64,000 bases of DNA from Gordionus sp. m RMFG-2023 (lineage: Eukaryota > Nematomorpha > Gordioida > Chordodea > Parachordodidae). Below, in pieces: positions 1-13,800 of the stretch. The notes beneath the pieces are model-generated. The model was not told the origin of the DNA. It saw only the letters and a program-made list of their open reading frames with translations, and did no database searches. Position 1 is the first letter of the stretch; every line of letters begins with the position of its first letter. Made by a program: the position numbers and the translations under genes. Location of the stretch: the NCBI RefSeq assembly GCF_954871325.1, contig NC_088777.1, forward strand, positions 11,385,366 to 11,449,365, in the 5' to 3' direction.

Positions 1-25
1 GTAACCGATTTATTGAAATAAATTG

Positions 26-1217
26 CATAGGCATAGCCAGGTGGGTGGAAAAGGGAAAATCCTGACCCCCTTCAGAAATTTTTACTTTTTGTGAATATCA
101 TTTTAAGCTAATAAAAAATATCCCCCTTAGTCCTCCCCCCACTCCCTGACCCTCAAAAATGTATGCATATATCTTAAACAATAATTTGAAAGAAAGAATA
201 TAAAAGTTGATATTTTTTTATAAAACTATACATCATAATTTATATATTTTTGGAAAAAAGCATTTATATATATAAAAAATGAACCAAAAATATTTTTTTA
301 AGAAATGGAATATAAGCCAAAGAAAAGTCTTCAGACAAGAGTGAAATGTATTATAATTATTAATAATAGATCCATAAAATTGCTTAATAATATATTATAT
401 CAAATATAATTTTTTATAAAGGAGTATTTATAATTTATTTATCAATATAATTAAAATATAATTATAAAACTATCGATAAAATTAAATCATAAATTATATT
501 AAAAAAATTATAGCACAATACAAACAGTGGAATATTATATGTCGTAGATATCAATTATCATATGACAATCAAGTAATTTTTACCAATATAGCGAATAATA
601 TATTTAACAGAACACTATAAATTATTGATAAGGACATCAGAAAATATATTTTACAGACATTGTGGGATGAATAATATAAAAATTAATTTTAAAAATCATT
701 TTTTAATTATGATAAATAGATGGCGTTAAATAATTGAATGCAAATTGATGCAATATTAATTATCAAGAGCATTGATTAGAAAAATTTGTTAAAATATTAA
801 CTGTAATATATTCTCTAACTGTTAAATATGACTGTAAAAGTATAATTTTACCTAGTATTTTGTAACTAATTCTATATAATAGAGAAATATCTACTATATG
901 TTTACTTACTTTTTAAATAAATTTCTTATACTTGTTTGGAATAAATTATTACCATGCTTTTATATTAATGTATATACAAGTAATTTATTATATTTTATAT
1001 AAACTAATATAAATATATTTCATATTTGTTCCTGGCTTAATTTTTTTATTAAAATTAACCTCCCTATCTTGTAAAATTATTTTATTAGACTAAGGTAACC
1101 CGGCCGAAGGCCGGGCTAAAGCGAGCCGAAGGTCCGCCCAAAATAAGGTCTGGGGGCGAAGACCCTAGTATTTTTTTAATCCCCCCCCCCCTTAGGAAAA
1201 TCCTGGCTACGCCTATG
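26..1217. mobile_element. non-autonomous hAT-like element, CATAGGC family (copy 1)
   Basis: The left end CATAGGCATAGCCAGG pairs with the right end CCTGGCTACGCCTATG. A perfect 8-bp target duplication ATAAATTG flanks it (18-25 and 1218-1225), which fits the hAT superfamily. No coding frame was recognised inside. Near the right end lies a GC-rich palindrome (1099-1115). This accounts for most of the first 1.2 kb of the intergenic stretch downstream of SUV3. Confidence 0.85.
1099..1115. other. GC-rich perfect hairpin inside the CATAGGC element
   Basis: CCCGGCC-GAA-GGCCGGG is a 7-bp perfect stem with a 3-nt loop in otherwise AT-rich DNA. It sits near the right terminus of the 26-1217 element. No function is assigned. 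Confidence 0.7.
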
Positions 1218-1961
1218 ATAAATTGACTAATATAAATTAACTGTCCTGAATAATTTGTTATATTATTGCTAGTAATATGGCCAAAACATATTGTGAAATT
1301 TTCAAAACATTTGAAACTCGTTTCAGATGAAAATTTAGAGGGCTAAAAAAACCGGCTTAACCTAGTTTTTAATTACTGGAGTTTTTCTTAAGAATATATC
1401 AAAACTAAGATAAATTAAAAGACGAATTAGCCGACATTTAGACATTACCCAACCATAGTCCCTAGTTATCAATCATTTCTATTTAATATTATACGCGAAT
1501 AAGGAAGATATTTTATTTCATATATAAAAGGTTTTATAGTATCTTTATGAATAAATCATAAATCGCAAAAAAGACTGCTAATATGTAATCCAAGGGTTTT
1601 TTTTTGAATTGTTGAAATTTTAGTACTATGATTTATCATGTATAATGATAAACATGTTTATAAAATATTTTTAAATTTAGATTAATATCAGTCAATATAA
1701 GTTAACTTTTCATAAAAATCCTTGTTTAAGAACTTTAAAAAAAATTAAATAAAATCTTATAGATAATAACTTCAACTTCAATAAATGTAACAATATTTGC
1801 TAAAATTAATAAGATAAAAGAGAAAATGGACTTTAATTATTTTTTCTCATTCGCTTATATTTTTACATTATTTAATCATATGGATTTGGTAAAAAAAACT
1901 TATATCCAAATATTTTTAAAATAGCAACAATATATGCATTACATATTTTATGTTCTATATC

Positions 1962-2254
1962 ATAGGCATTATCCAAGATATTGGGGGGGGGGGTACTATT
2001 AAATGGGGTTTTTCTCCATAATTTGGGGGTATTTAGATCCCCTTGTTTTAGATCATTGGCTTGTATTTTTATAAAAATTCTGAATGATAGTCGTTATTTT
2101 TAAAAATTATTAACTTTTACTAATTTTTCTTTCAAATTATGATTTATGATATATTGTTTACATTTAGAGGGGGGGGGGCATAAATAGAAAATTTTAAATA
2201 GCTTAAAATGATATTTACGAGAACAGGAAAATTACTGATCAGTTACGCCTATGT
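1962..2254. mobile_element. short MITE, CATAGGC family (copy 2)
   Basis: It starts CATAGGCATTATCC and ends CAGTTACGCCTATG, sharing the CATAGGC terminus with the 26-1217 element. G-runs lie near both ends. Internal sequence matches 34512-34815 (TAGTCGTTATTTT...ACTAATTTTT). The target duplication is not clear. Confidence 0.65.
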
Positions 2255-2380
2255 TTCAAATATAACTCTTTTCTTAAATTTATAAATTTATGGGGGCAAT
2301 TATATGTGGTCCAAACCAAATTTTACTATGTAATGCAGGTAAAAATTAATTGATTAAATTGTATATTTCCATGTCTTAAA

Positions 2381-2430
2381 AGAATCGGCTTATCTGGGTA
2401 AACCTGGAAATCGCCATTGAACGGAGATGT
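2381..2430. repeat. dispersed repeat, inverted partner at 10111-10155
   Basis: About 45 bp containing GGTAAACCTGGAAATCGCC recurs in opposite orientation at 10111-10155. This is a shared repeat end of an unidentified family; I cannot say whether the two belong to one element. Confidence 0.6.
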
Positions 2431-2959
2431 CTTTAAAAAATCATATTATTTTTTTCTTTCAGAAATTGTAATTACACGATGGTTGGTTAAGATTAAGAAT
2501 AAAATACAATACTCCAATACATGTAGCTGTTGATCTTGATTCTTTGAAATGATTCAAATGCGATTTAGTTATACATTTTACAAATATTTGAGCAATTAAA
2601 TACACTTTCATTATTATGTTACAAAATTATAAATATAATTAAATCCTATATATACATCTTTATAACAACCACGATTTATTGAATGATATTGCGATGCCAT
2701 GATTCGTAATCTATTTTAATAAGGATTATGTGTTGTATAAATTGTCTTTGTTTTTATCGTCTTGTTCATTATTTTCTCTATTTTGGGGGTCTTCTCTTCT
2801 GTTTGAACTAAATAAAAAATATTTCTTTTTACTGTGAAGCAATATACACAAAATTATTCCATACAAGAAACAAACCAACTAATATATAATAATTAACGTC
2901 GTTACATTAATTGCTTTATTTTTCTAAGGAAAGGGAATGCCATTCATTACTTGTTTCAG

Positions 2960-3290
2960 AGGGTAACGAGTAACGAGTTTCTTATTTTTGAGGGTCGGGT
3001 TTATTTTTTAAAAATAATATCGGTTCGGGCCGGGCTTAGATTCTTTAAATATGATATTATTATATTTTTTCAAATAAATTGATATATTTTTAAATTTTGC
3101 AAGAAACAAGGAGCTAATATTTTTTATTTTTTTTACAATCAAAAAAAATATTAATTTAAATAAATTAGGGCCGGGCGGACAAATAATTTTTATTTAGGAT
3201 TGGGCTTTTAGGGACAAATAATAAAAATTTTATTTATAAAAAAAAATCTGGCCAGTTTTGAAAAATTAGGCTCGTTGCAGATCACAAACC
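2960..3290. mobile_element. GGCC-rich hAT-like MITE (TAGAGATCTGCA family), degraded
   Basis: Contains GGTTCGGGCCGGGC and CCGGGCGGAC blocks around an AT-rich core. It ends in AAATTAGGCTCGTTGCAGATC, the same terminus as the better preserved copies at 29760-30158 and 55028-55442. The left end is eroded. Confidence 0.65.
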
Positions 3291-4389
3291 AAAAGTTCGT
3301 TGAAATTTATTTAGTACATTTGAAATATTATAGTTAAGATTGTTAATCTAATTAATATTGACAATCAAGGTGTATTAATTTGTGTTCTCTAATATTATTA
3401 ATTATTTTATAAAGAAAATTGTACTCATTTCTTCCGACAAAGATGATCTAACTCTGCTCTAGCCCCAGTATGAAACATTTTTACACAAATAAAGAAAATT
3501 AAGAGCACTAAGTCTAAACTTTGTAAGTGTAAATGTGCCCTAATTCAAATATTTCAACCTCGATATTCAGCAGCACAAATCTAAAAAAAACATAAGACGG
3601 TAAAAATATGAATTCAGATTAAATTCTGATAAAGATAAAAAAAAATTGATGAGGATCTAAATAAAGATTTTTTGTGAAGATGATCTAATAAGTTTTTTTT
3701 GAAAATAAAGATCCTTTTGATAGCATAGGTGGGGGTATGCAGACCTCCGTCATCTAAAAACGATTATTAATTATAATTCTTTTGATATTTTTCTGGATCT
3801 TTTAATAGCTTAATATTTTTAGGTAAAGAATATATGTGCAAAATTAATACTGATTTTGTTTGGTAGTTCATGAGTTATAACGGTTTTTGAAGCTCGGGCT
3901 AAACATAGACCCCACCTTGTCATCCGGGTAACTTTTTTTCCTTCTAGTTTTAGCCTTGATATATTAAGCTCATGCCTACTCAAGCAGAGACTAAAAAAAC
4001 AAATATAAAAGCCTCAGCAATTTTATATCCTCGCAAATTGCAACTTTTACCAAAGGATAGTTCGCTCCTATCACTTTTGGTTTTTTAAAAAATTTAACTC
4101 ACAGAATCAAATTACAAACATTTGAACCTAGGGAATTCCTATTCCTGAGGCAGAACATACAAAAATTTAACTATTGTTTCTTTTTAGGAGCCCAATTATG
4201 CTTTTCTTTTATATAACGTCATATTTATATTCATATTGTGAAAATTTATTAAAGTTTTAAATAAAAGTTTTAAACTATAGCATAAATAAACACTTAATTA
4301 TAATCTCTAAATTGGAGTTTATATAATATATGCTTATTATATGAAAGCTACAAATAAATTCAATTCTAAGATATAGCGTATCTAAACTG
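3291..4389. other. intergenic stretch, nothing recognised
   Basis: AT-rich sequence downstream of the SUV3 stop codon. No gene, RNA or clear repeat was seen. Confidence 0.5.
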
Positions 4390-4525
4390 GGCCCCTATGC
4401 ACCCATTCTTTGAGCCCGTTGAACGTGTGTTTAGCATTGCGAAAGCTATGTTGAGAACTACTCTTATTTAACTGATCAAAATTTTGAAAATATTGTTGTT
4501 AAAAATAAATAAAAATTCTTACAAA
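4390..4525 (+). pseudogene. hAT transposase C-terminal relic
   Basis: The plus strand reads FEPVERVFSIAKAML and then, after frame changes, a FENIVV/INKN-like block. This is the hAT dimerisation motif (usually PVERVFS..G..L). It is too short and broken to be a gene. Confidence 0.6.
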
Positions 4526-4862
4526 AAGAACTCATCTTATATAATTTTCTTATATATGGGGGAAAAAAATTTTATATATAATATTTAATATTTTTTATGC
4601 AAAGCGTTATTTTTTTTGAATAAAGAATAAAGCGTTCCTTTTTTGAAATATGGTTTACAACACTAATAATAATCAATTAATTCCGATTATTTATAATTGA
4701 CCGATTTTCCTTTTGGAAGGTATAATATGGTTGTTGCAATCATAAGTTTAATTATAATTATTTAAAAAAACTTCTTACTAAAACATAACCGCCGTTGGTT
4801 GATCATTTTATGAAGGTTTCTATGTAAATGTTTAGGAAAATTATTCAATAACGAAGAATAAC

Positions 4863-7800
4863 TTACTTAGTTTCGTTCATTTCGGACCTGCTATCCCTTT
4901 TGGAAGAATAAGTTATATATTGCACGTCTCTGTTGAGATTTTTATCGTTGGCAGAAATAGTATCCTCATTTTTTTTACTCCTTTGCCATTCGTTCTTCAG
5001 TTCCCTCAGCATTTTAGGCGTCAATAGACCCCTTTCCAACAATTGGTCCGTCAATCTTGACCGAGGGCCATAATTAATCGTTTGATTATTACCTTTATTA
5101 CCGTATCGCTTTTTAGTAGGACTACTCATATCATTTGTTTCGTGGTTAGATAATTTAGTTTCTAACCCATTCGTCTCTCTCTTTTTATGAAAACCTTTGA
5201 CAAATTTTCGAGTCGTAGTGACGGGAGAATTAGCGTCGCTCTCATACGCGATATTATCGTCAAGAGTCCTTGCTTTATCATTAATAGCCTCTGAATCATT
5301 GGAATAATTCGAGTTATTGGTGAGAGATCTTTGGCTAAATTAAGAGTAAAATCATATTTAGTAATTAAAAAAATATCAGAGACCTGCAGAGATACTATTT
5401 GCAACCCGGCCAGGATTTTTTTTCAAACGGATTTTTTAAAAATATATAATATTTATCTTTATAGCTAATAATGGTGATTTAAAATATTTGGTATAAAAAT
5501 ATACGACCCAGCGGGGTATATTTAAAAAAATAATAATAGGGCTTAAGGCCAGGCCTGCAGTCTCTGATATATATTTAAAGGAACCTTCTCATATTAAGTA
5601 TTAATTTTTTGTCTCCATATATTATTTTTTTTTAATCAAATCAAGAAAACATTAAACCTTTTGGAGGTTTTGTATTGAGTGGGTATATCGGGATCATAAC
5701 TCAAGACATTGCTAGGTCCGTTAGAGTTGCAGAGTAACTTAGTTAGATTTGTGACGCCTATTTTTATGATAGCGTCTAATTCTAATTGCATATCCCGTAT
5801 CATCGCAACGTCCGGAAACATGTCAACAAATCTGTAACTACATTATAAACAAAATTAATTTTAAATTTTAAGAAATTCTCTTCATTAATAAAAATTATTA
5901 GATATTTAGAGTATGGAACGAATTTATATCGGTTTGAGGCTAGGTTTTACCCAAATAACATTAATTTCAACTTAGACTAGTGATTCATTTATTAAAAGTG
6001 AACATACATTGATGTCAGCTGTAAGCAATGTCATTGGCTTCAGCAGACATTATTTGAAAGGAATTTACTTGTGTATATTCATAATGAATGAATCGCCTTG
6101 TTTGAAATAATTTCGAATGAACGGGGAAACTGATTTAAAATTTTTTTGTTGTTAAAAAGTTGAATTGGTTTTGAATAAGAAACTTAATTAGACCTACTTT
6201 TCATAAACAAGATAATTTTTGAATAATAATTTTATCATTATGATTGCCTAAATATTTATGCTTGCATAATCGAATGAAAAATTTGTAATATCATAATGAA
6301 ACCTCTATGTGCCTCAATAAAAAAAACATTTAAATGTAACAAAAAAAATTTTTTAAATTAGAAGTAACAGCATAAGTAGGGGGGGGGGGGTTAATATAAC
6401 AATAATAAACTCGAAAGTTTTAAGACCTTTGTCTAGAATCATAATAAGAGACAAAATAAAAATTTAATATTCTGATTTTAAATTTGCTAAACTGCCATAA
6501 TAAACAGAAGTAATTACCTTAAAAATAAGACAAAGAATTGAGAAACTTTTAGATTAAATAAAACCAATATACATGAATACCTGAGCCAGAGGTACATATC
6601 CAAAACGTCAAAAACACCTTCCAAATGAACCAAATCGGTTATGGTTAAAGGCGGTGAGAAGGGCCAATCGTTCAGTTGATGGCATAACCATTCGAAAGTC
6701 AGGGGCTGGCCACGGCTGAATTGACGGGCAAACTTTTACAATTAATTGTAAGTGAATATTAGAGGGTAAGGTAAAATTAAAAAGTTAAGAATATTGAAAG
6801 ATAGTGCCCCCTCCCATAAGCCAATGATGCTGAGACCCTAATAATGGAGCAGAGGGGGTATCCTGTGGTGCAAGCACACTCCTCCTAAAAAGTTAAGCCA
6901 AAATTTAAATATTTAAACGGGATTGAGAGTATCAATAAGAAATTATTATCACTACAATAACAATATACTCATCGATAATATATTTCTTCCTCCCGTTAAA
7001 TGATTGAGAAAATGAAATACCTATGAACTAAAATTTAGAATAGATTCGATCATAAAAAATCAATATATTTTTATAATTATTTCAAGTTTTATTTATTTTT
7101 TCTAATAATAAAATAAGTAAAATATAAAAGAAATATATTGAATTGTTAAATGAAAATATATTGAATTGGACAATGATTTTTCTAATATTTCAAAAATGGC
7201 CTGTATTGTATGTATGTTGTATAAAACTAATAAATTAATGATTTAAAAAAAAGATTAAGGTTAAATGCTATTGTTTAGGGATCCAAACCGTAACGAGTAT
7301 CGGTTTGATTCTGATTTAGGTTCAGTTAAAAATTACGGTTCATGGTTCAGGTTTAGTTCATAAAAAATAATGATATCGGTTCAATTTGAATGTTCATCTC
7401 GCTTACTAGCGTTATAAAATTTCAAATTTCATCACTATTCTCTAAAAAAATAATATTGAACCCTATACAATTAGAATATTCCCAAGATTCTCTTCTATCA
7501 AACTATATTTATAAGGAGGAAGATTTAAGTCCAAGAACACTTTTATATGCAATCTTGGGTAGCTAACACCCTCAAAGCAACATACAAAAATATTTAAAAA
7601 TAATAATCTTTAAGTGAGTTATAAATATCGAAAAGTTCAAACGGATTCACAGGCATTTTCAGAGATTCGTTCCAGGTTCAGGTGGCATATTTTTAACGGT
7701 TAGGTATGAATCCTTGATTTTGCCTTTAAACTGTCTTGTCTCTGAAACATTTTAATTTTTATCGATCGGATATTTACCAATATTGTTATAAAACCGATAT

Positions 7801-10800
7801 GATATTTATATTGATTTTTTATTTACCAACTATCTTTGAACCAATGTCATAAAAAACCAAACAACTTTCGCGAATGATTAAGTGTATTTTGTTTTTTTTT
7901 ATTTTCCAAAAATAAATAATCTTATTTAAAATATGAGCAATGTTTATAGTTGAATGTAGTGTTGCTAAACGTTTCAATTTAACCGATTTTTTTTAAAAAA
8001 ATCGCTAATAGATGTCTCCTTTATACCATCTGTGGGTAAAATCTCCAAGATGCCATTTTTTCTTATCAATTATAGTTTAGTATATATGATTTTTCGAAAT
8101 CAAGCAATAGTTTTGCTAATAAGATATATTGAAAGTAAAACGTCTCAGTTGAAAGATTATTAGATATATATATTGTACGGATAACATGGGTGGTTTTGAT
8201 ATTAAAATAATATAATATGCTAACTTTATTAGCTATGATGATGCTTCAAACATGAATGGAAGGATAAATAGAGTATATGGTCTGATTAGAGGTGAGGACC
8301 TAAAGTGATCTTTTATGCTATTGTCATCGTACCAAACGATAAAAGAAAAAATCTTGAGTTAGCCGTTTTTAAAAAGATAGGTTAAATAGGCCGTTTAACT
8401 AGCTGAATGTAATTCGTTATATATTTTTTAAATCCTTCTCTTGCTCGCAGATATTACAAAATCTGCATTTTTCTTTAAAATCTTTTTTTGAAAATATTAC
8501 AAAATAAATTTAATTTTGGTTCCTTTTTTTAAATTAATTTATTATTAGTGTGAATTTTTATAACTTGAAGAAATCTCATAATATAGGTCAATAGTAACTT
8601 TTTATCCTCAATTCTGGTATACAAATCGTATGGGGATTCAATCTCTTGATTTTAAACCCTTTACCGAAGGCGATTTAAAAAAATTTTAAATCCAATTTAA
8701 CCAGAAATGAATTCTAGCATGTGTAGAGTATTTACCCTATAAATTTCAGCCAATTTTGCCATGAACTTTAGAACTACTTCTAATTTATATTAATCTTTAT
8801 ATAAATTAAAAAATACTAAAATGTCTATGGCTGAAATTTATAAGGTAAATACTCTACACATGATAGAATGCATTTCCGGTTAAATCGGATTTTAAAATTT
8901 TTTAAATCGCCCTCGGTAAAGGATTTAAAATCAAGAGATTCCGAATCCTCACGGATTGCGAATCTCCATACGACATATATATTTACTATTCTATAATTAT
9001 TCAATTTAACTGACCTTTTATATAATATTTAATATAAATACGCTATATTATTGTATAACAAATATATTATTTGAATATTATAAACTTTAAAAAATATGAA
9101 ATAAAAAATGGAATTATGTACAAAAATTTAAAAAATAATTCCTACAAAATCTTTTTTTTTAAAAAAAAGGGTAATTAAAAAATAAAACATATCGATAAAA
9201 GGTCATTTGGCATCTTGAACCTCGGATATTTCAGGTAGAGACCCGCAAAATAAAAGAAAAATCGGCCCGAAGCCACCTACGGCTCGGTGGCAAAAAATTT
9301 TGAACTAGACCCGGCCCGAATTTAAAAAATAAATTTACAGGTAAGAAAATCTCAATCTCAACATCTTCCCTATTTTAATGTTATGCATTAAATTTAAAAG
9401 TTCAGCAAAATACTTTTAGAATATTTGTTTATTTTATTCTATTTATTATAAGGAAAGTTAATAGTAAATATCTACCATAGCCATCTTATTTTTGTTAAAA
9501 TTTTATTCATTAAAATAAAAAGGAAGAAAATATAAAATTAATATTTTACGGGCCGCGGCCGAGTCTATATTTTCTTGATAGTGGCTCGGACGTGCAGGAC
9601 TCTAATTGTGAAGGAAGCTAAAAAAAAAAAGGACCTTTTTATCTATTGGGGAAAGGGAAGCTAAAATTATCGGCGTTTTTTCCGATAATTGTTTTATATC
9701 AGTTTTATAACTTTGACCAACCCATTTAAATATTTCAACCCTAAACCCTCTTTTAACTTTTAAATTTTACGTGGCCTCTTTAATTTTAGAAAAGTATAAA
9801 TATAATATAAATAAACAAAACGGTAAAATTTTTATTTAATTTTAAGCTACAAATTATATGGCTCTCTTACTGTTAAAAAAAAATCGAGCTTTTTGTGCCC
9901 TTTTAAAATAACCTGACAATAATAACATTAATATCTTAAATCAGGCCACTTAAATATTATACAAGATATAAAAATAAATCCCAATAAAAATATTTACATG
10001 TGAATAAACAATAATTAAGATAAATTTTGACATGTGGTAGTTTGAAGATTAGATTATTCCATATCACCCCTTTTGTCAAAAATGATTTTTTTTTATAAAT
10101 CTTCTCTTCTCTCCGTTTAACGGCGATTTCCAGGTTTACCCAAGATAGCCAGTTTTCCTTCTGATTTAATCATTAGGAAATTTTGTAGCAAGGTTTTTAC
10201 AATCAGATGCCCTTCCTGAAATCAACCCCTTAAGGTAGTTTTACACCTCGTCGCGGAAACGATGATCCTATTCTAGACCTTAACCCCAGGAAACATTTTA
10301 GAGAGGCTAAAAGTAGGATTTTGGGAGTTTTTTTTCAGAAATAGATTTTACTATTTTTTTACATAAAAAAAAATCCGAAATATATATAAAATAAGTTAAC
10401 TTATGGCCAATACAAGGTTATACCATAATATTCAAAATGATAGATATTTGACTTTTTAAATTGTTCTCCTGTAAAATTACAAAAATATGGAGATAAAATA
10501 AAACTAATTGTAAGGCGACAATATAACAATTAGCAAACAAAATTTTAGCTAAATTAAATGGATCGAAAGAAAGGCTATTGAGACAAGGAATTATTTATTC
10601 AATAATTTATTCTCAAAAATTATTATTCCAATTATGGCATTTTGCAAATATGTAATTTAATAACTCCCCAAAATTTAATTTTGAATATTTCCCTAATTAT
10701 TTATTACAAAACTATATGAAACCACAATAAAATTTACTTGTAAAGGGTAATATTTTATTTTTCATACATGTGATACCTTCTTCTACCCCTTTGACGCCAT

Positions 10801-13800
10801 ATAAAATGTAAAATGCTTCATCAATAAAAAATAACTACCTTTATAAACATAGCACAAACGAATGTCTGTTTCTTGCTTATGGGTGCACAACAGAACACAT
10901 ATCTAACTTTGAGCGGCAAAGGTATATGCTGGGCCGCGTCAGCTAGAAATTTGAAATCTTCCAGGTTGCACATAAAATATTTGGAATTGTCGACGGTGCA
11001 AATGGCGGTAAATATATCTAGCAAGTTGGAGAGGCTGGCTTTAGGGAGGTGGTAAGAAAATAGTTCTATCTGCTCGGCAGTGGGATGTAGTCCGGCCACC
11101 TATTAAATATTTTTTTTATATTATATATGTAAGTGTTAAAATAACTATTACTTCTGAAAATGGGTTCAATAGTATTTTTTTGTCATAATCTTTATACGAT
11201 AATTTTACCGTTTTAAGTCCCACTTACATCAAGGCTGCTATTAAAAGCTTGTTAGCAAGCCTTTTAAACACCAATTAACATTGTATTGTGTTTTTTCATT
11301 ATTATTTTTTCGGTTCAAATAAATATTATATTGTATATATTTTTTCAAGTATAATAATTTCTTTATTTAAAAGTAAATTTCATTTGATATTTTGATTAAA
11401 ATTTGAAAAATCCCAAATTATTTTGAAAATAAGAAAATTTGACGAGTTAGATAAATAGTAACTTGCAATGCAAAAATGAAACTGCATAACTGTTTAATCT
11501 ATCATCTAAAATAACGTGACGGTGCTCTAGAACAACCTCAAATAAAGGTATCGGAATAAATTCAACTGAAAAAGATAGAATTTAATATGAATAAATTCCC
11601 ATTTGTAAAAATTTAAATTCCAAAAATAGTAGGGCCAACTTAGTGGATCTTAAAATTGCTCTGTGTATTTAATCAAATAATTACTAATTCATTCAAGGTG
11701 GTCCTATAATAAAGCATTTAATAATAAAATTATAGGTGGATAAGAAAAATATTTTAATATAATAATCCATCCCTATTTTATTTTTTATTTACTTGGTGGA
11801 TAATATAGATACATTAATTGTTATTTAAGATTGAGACAATTAAGTTAGACATTTCTATAAAATTTTTAATAGATAAGCTATATAATTTTTAGAGCAAATT
11901 TTTTTATTATATTTTATAAAGGACACATTAATAAATCTTAACGACGTCGCAGGGTTAATGAATAGGAAAGTATTTAAATTTCGTTTAATACGTAAAAATA
12001 ATACACAAGCCCAAACCTCGATAGGTTCAATAGAAGCTTCCCCATTTCTGAGCAGAGACTTCAGGGTGAATAAATCTTGAGATCCGAAAGTAGTGACTTG
12101 CCCGCCAATTTCGTTATCTTCCGAGTTTTGTGACATACCGAATCGGCCCGCTCTGCCGGATATCTGCAAAGCTTGACTAACGGACAAACGTTCCATTTCT
12201 CTTTAAAACATTTTTTTGTCCATCCAAATTTATTTTTAAAAAGGAATATTATAAATATAGAGTTTTTAAAAAAATGTCATAAATATTAGCCCTATATCTA
12301 ACCTATTTTTTAGTTATACGTCTTTATCCGACTTTTAAATAAATTAAGTCTCATAATCTGCTCGGCTCGATTTTGGATATGACTAATATTTTAAAAACTT
12401 TATAGAACGACATTTTTAAAAAAATATTTTAATATTAATATTTAATTAAGGATAAAACATGCTAAACAACCTTAAAATAAGTTCGTATAAGTACATCTGG
12501 ATATTCACTTTTTTTAGCATTTATTTTTTTTATTAAGGTTGAGAATTTATTAATTTTAATAACTATATAAAATCATAAAACATGACCAAAATCATCCTTT
12601 AAAAATTTTTAAAAGTTTTTTAAATGTTTATATTTCCCATTTGTTTTAAATACTTCCAAATTTGATTAATATAACAGCCCATTTCTTAATAATGAAAAAT
12701 ATAAATTAATTTTAATCTAACTTTTTTTTCCGTAAAAATTTCACAACTTTATAAATTTTAAGTTAAATTTATTCAATTTTATTAATTTCTAGAACTTTAA
12801 AAAATTAATAAATTTTTGTAAATTCGAAAAAAAAAGATTTAGACCATTATTTTATTTTCACATTAAAAATAGCTTATTTCTCTTTTTTGGTTAAAATTCA
12901 TAAATTTAATTATAGTTAGTATCCCCACCGATCAATGATATATAATAATGGCGATTCATTCATTTAAATGAGTATCAATACAAATCAGCTGATGGTACGA
13001 ATAATTACGAAAATTTACATATAATTCCATCGAATAATGGATAAAAAATTATTCGAAGTAAAATATTTTTCATTATTCGTATTCGATTTGAAGTTTGAAT
13101 AGAATAATTTTGTTATTCATACTCAAAAAATTCGAATTAAATCGAATCGAATAATTCGTTATAGGTATAATTCATGCACCAAAATTTTTAAAATTAGTAA
13201 GGACAGGGAAACAAGAAACATGTTCATAAAAAAAGATCAAAAAAAACAAACGCCCTTTTCCCTTCGTCATTTTTTACATTCCTGGCCAAAGGTATTCCCC
13301 TTATTATTCCTGGTATCAATCCCATCCATCTTTGTGAGGGGAGGGCTCTCCGGTGAAAGTCTAGCCTCAGAAAGAGTACCCTATAATAAATAATCTCTTA
13401 AAAAAATAGCGATTGTAGAAGATAATACCTATTTAATTATACCAGATATTTTTTTTAAAAAATCGGACATTTTTATTGTCTAGGTTTGCCAACCTTTAAG
13501 ATATGATAGAATATCTTTAATAAAATCTATGGAATAAAAACAAGTGTATTTAGAAATAAATGTTGGAGATGATGATTTATATGAAGAACATTAATTTTCA
13601 AAAATAAAAATATATTACCTTTCGCCCGTCGTTTCATTCAAGGAAGGTTTGAGGAGGGAATAAAATATGATGCGTTTGATGTTTCTATGATAGACATATA
13701 TTTTTAAAATATTTAATAAAACCTTCAAAAATATATATACAGTATTTTTATAAGAAAACAAATAGGCTTATTAATTTTTGATTTAAAAAAAGGGTCAAAA

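Noticed and set aside
5162-5404. Open frame of 80 codons, minus strand
   Set aside because: Out of frame with SUV3 exon 12, which occupies most of the same bases and has protein-level similarity.
10873-11055. Plus-strand open frame
   Set aside because: Antisense shadow of SUV3 exon 9.
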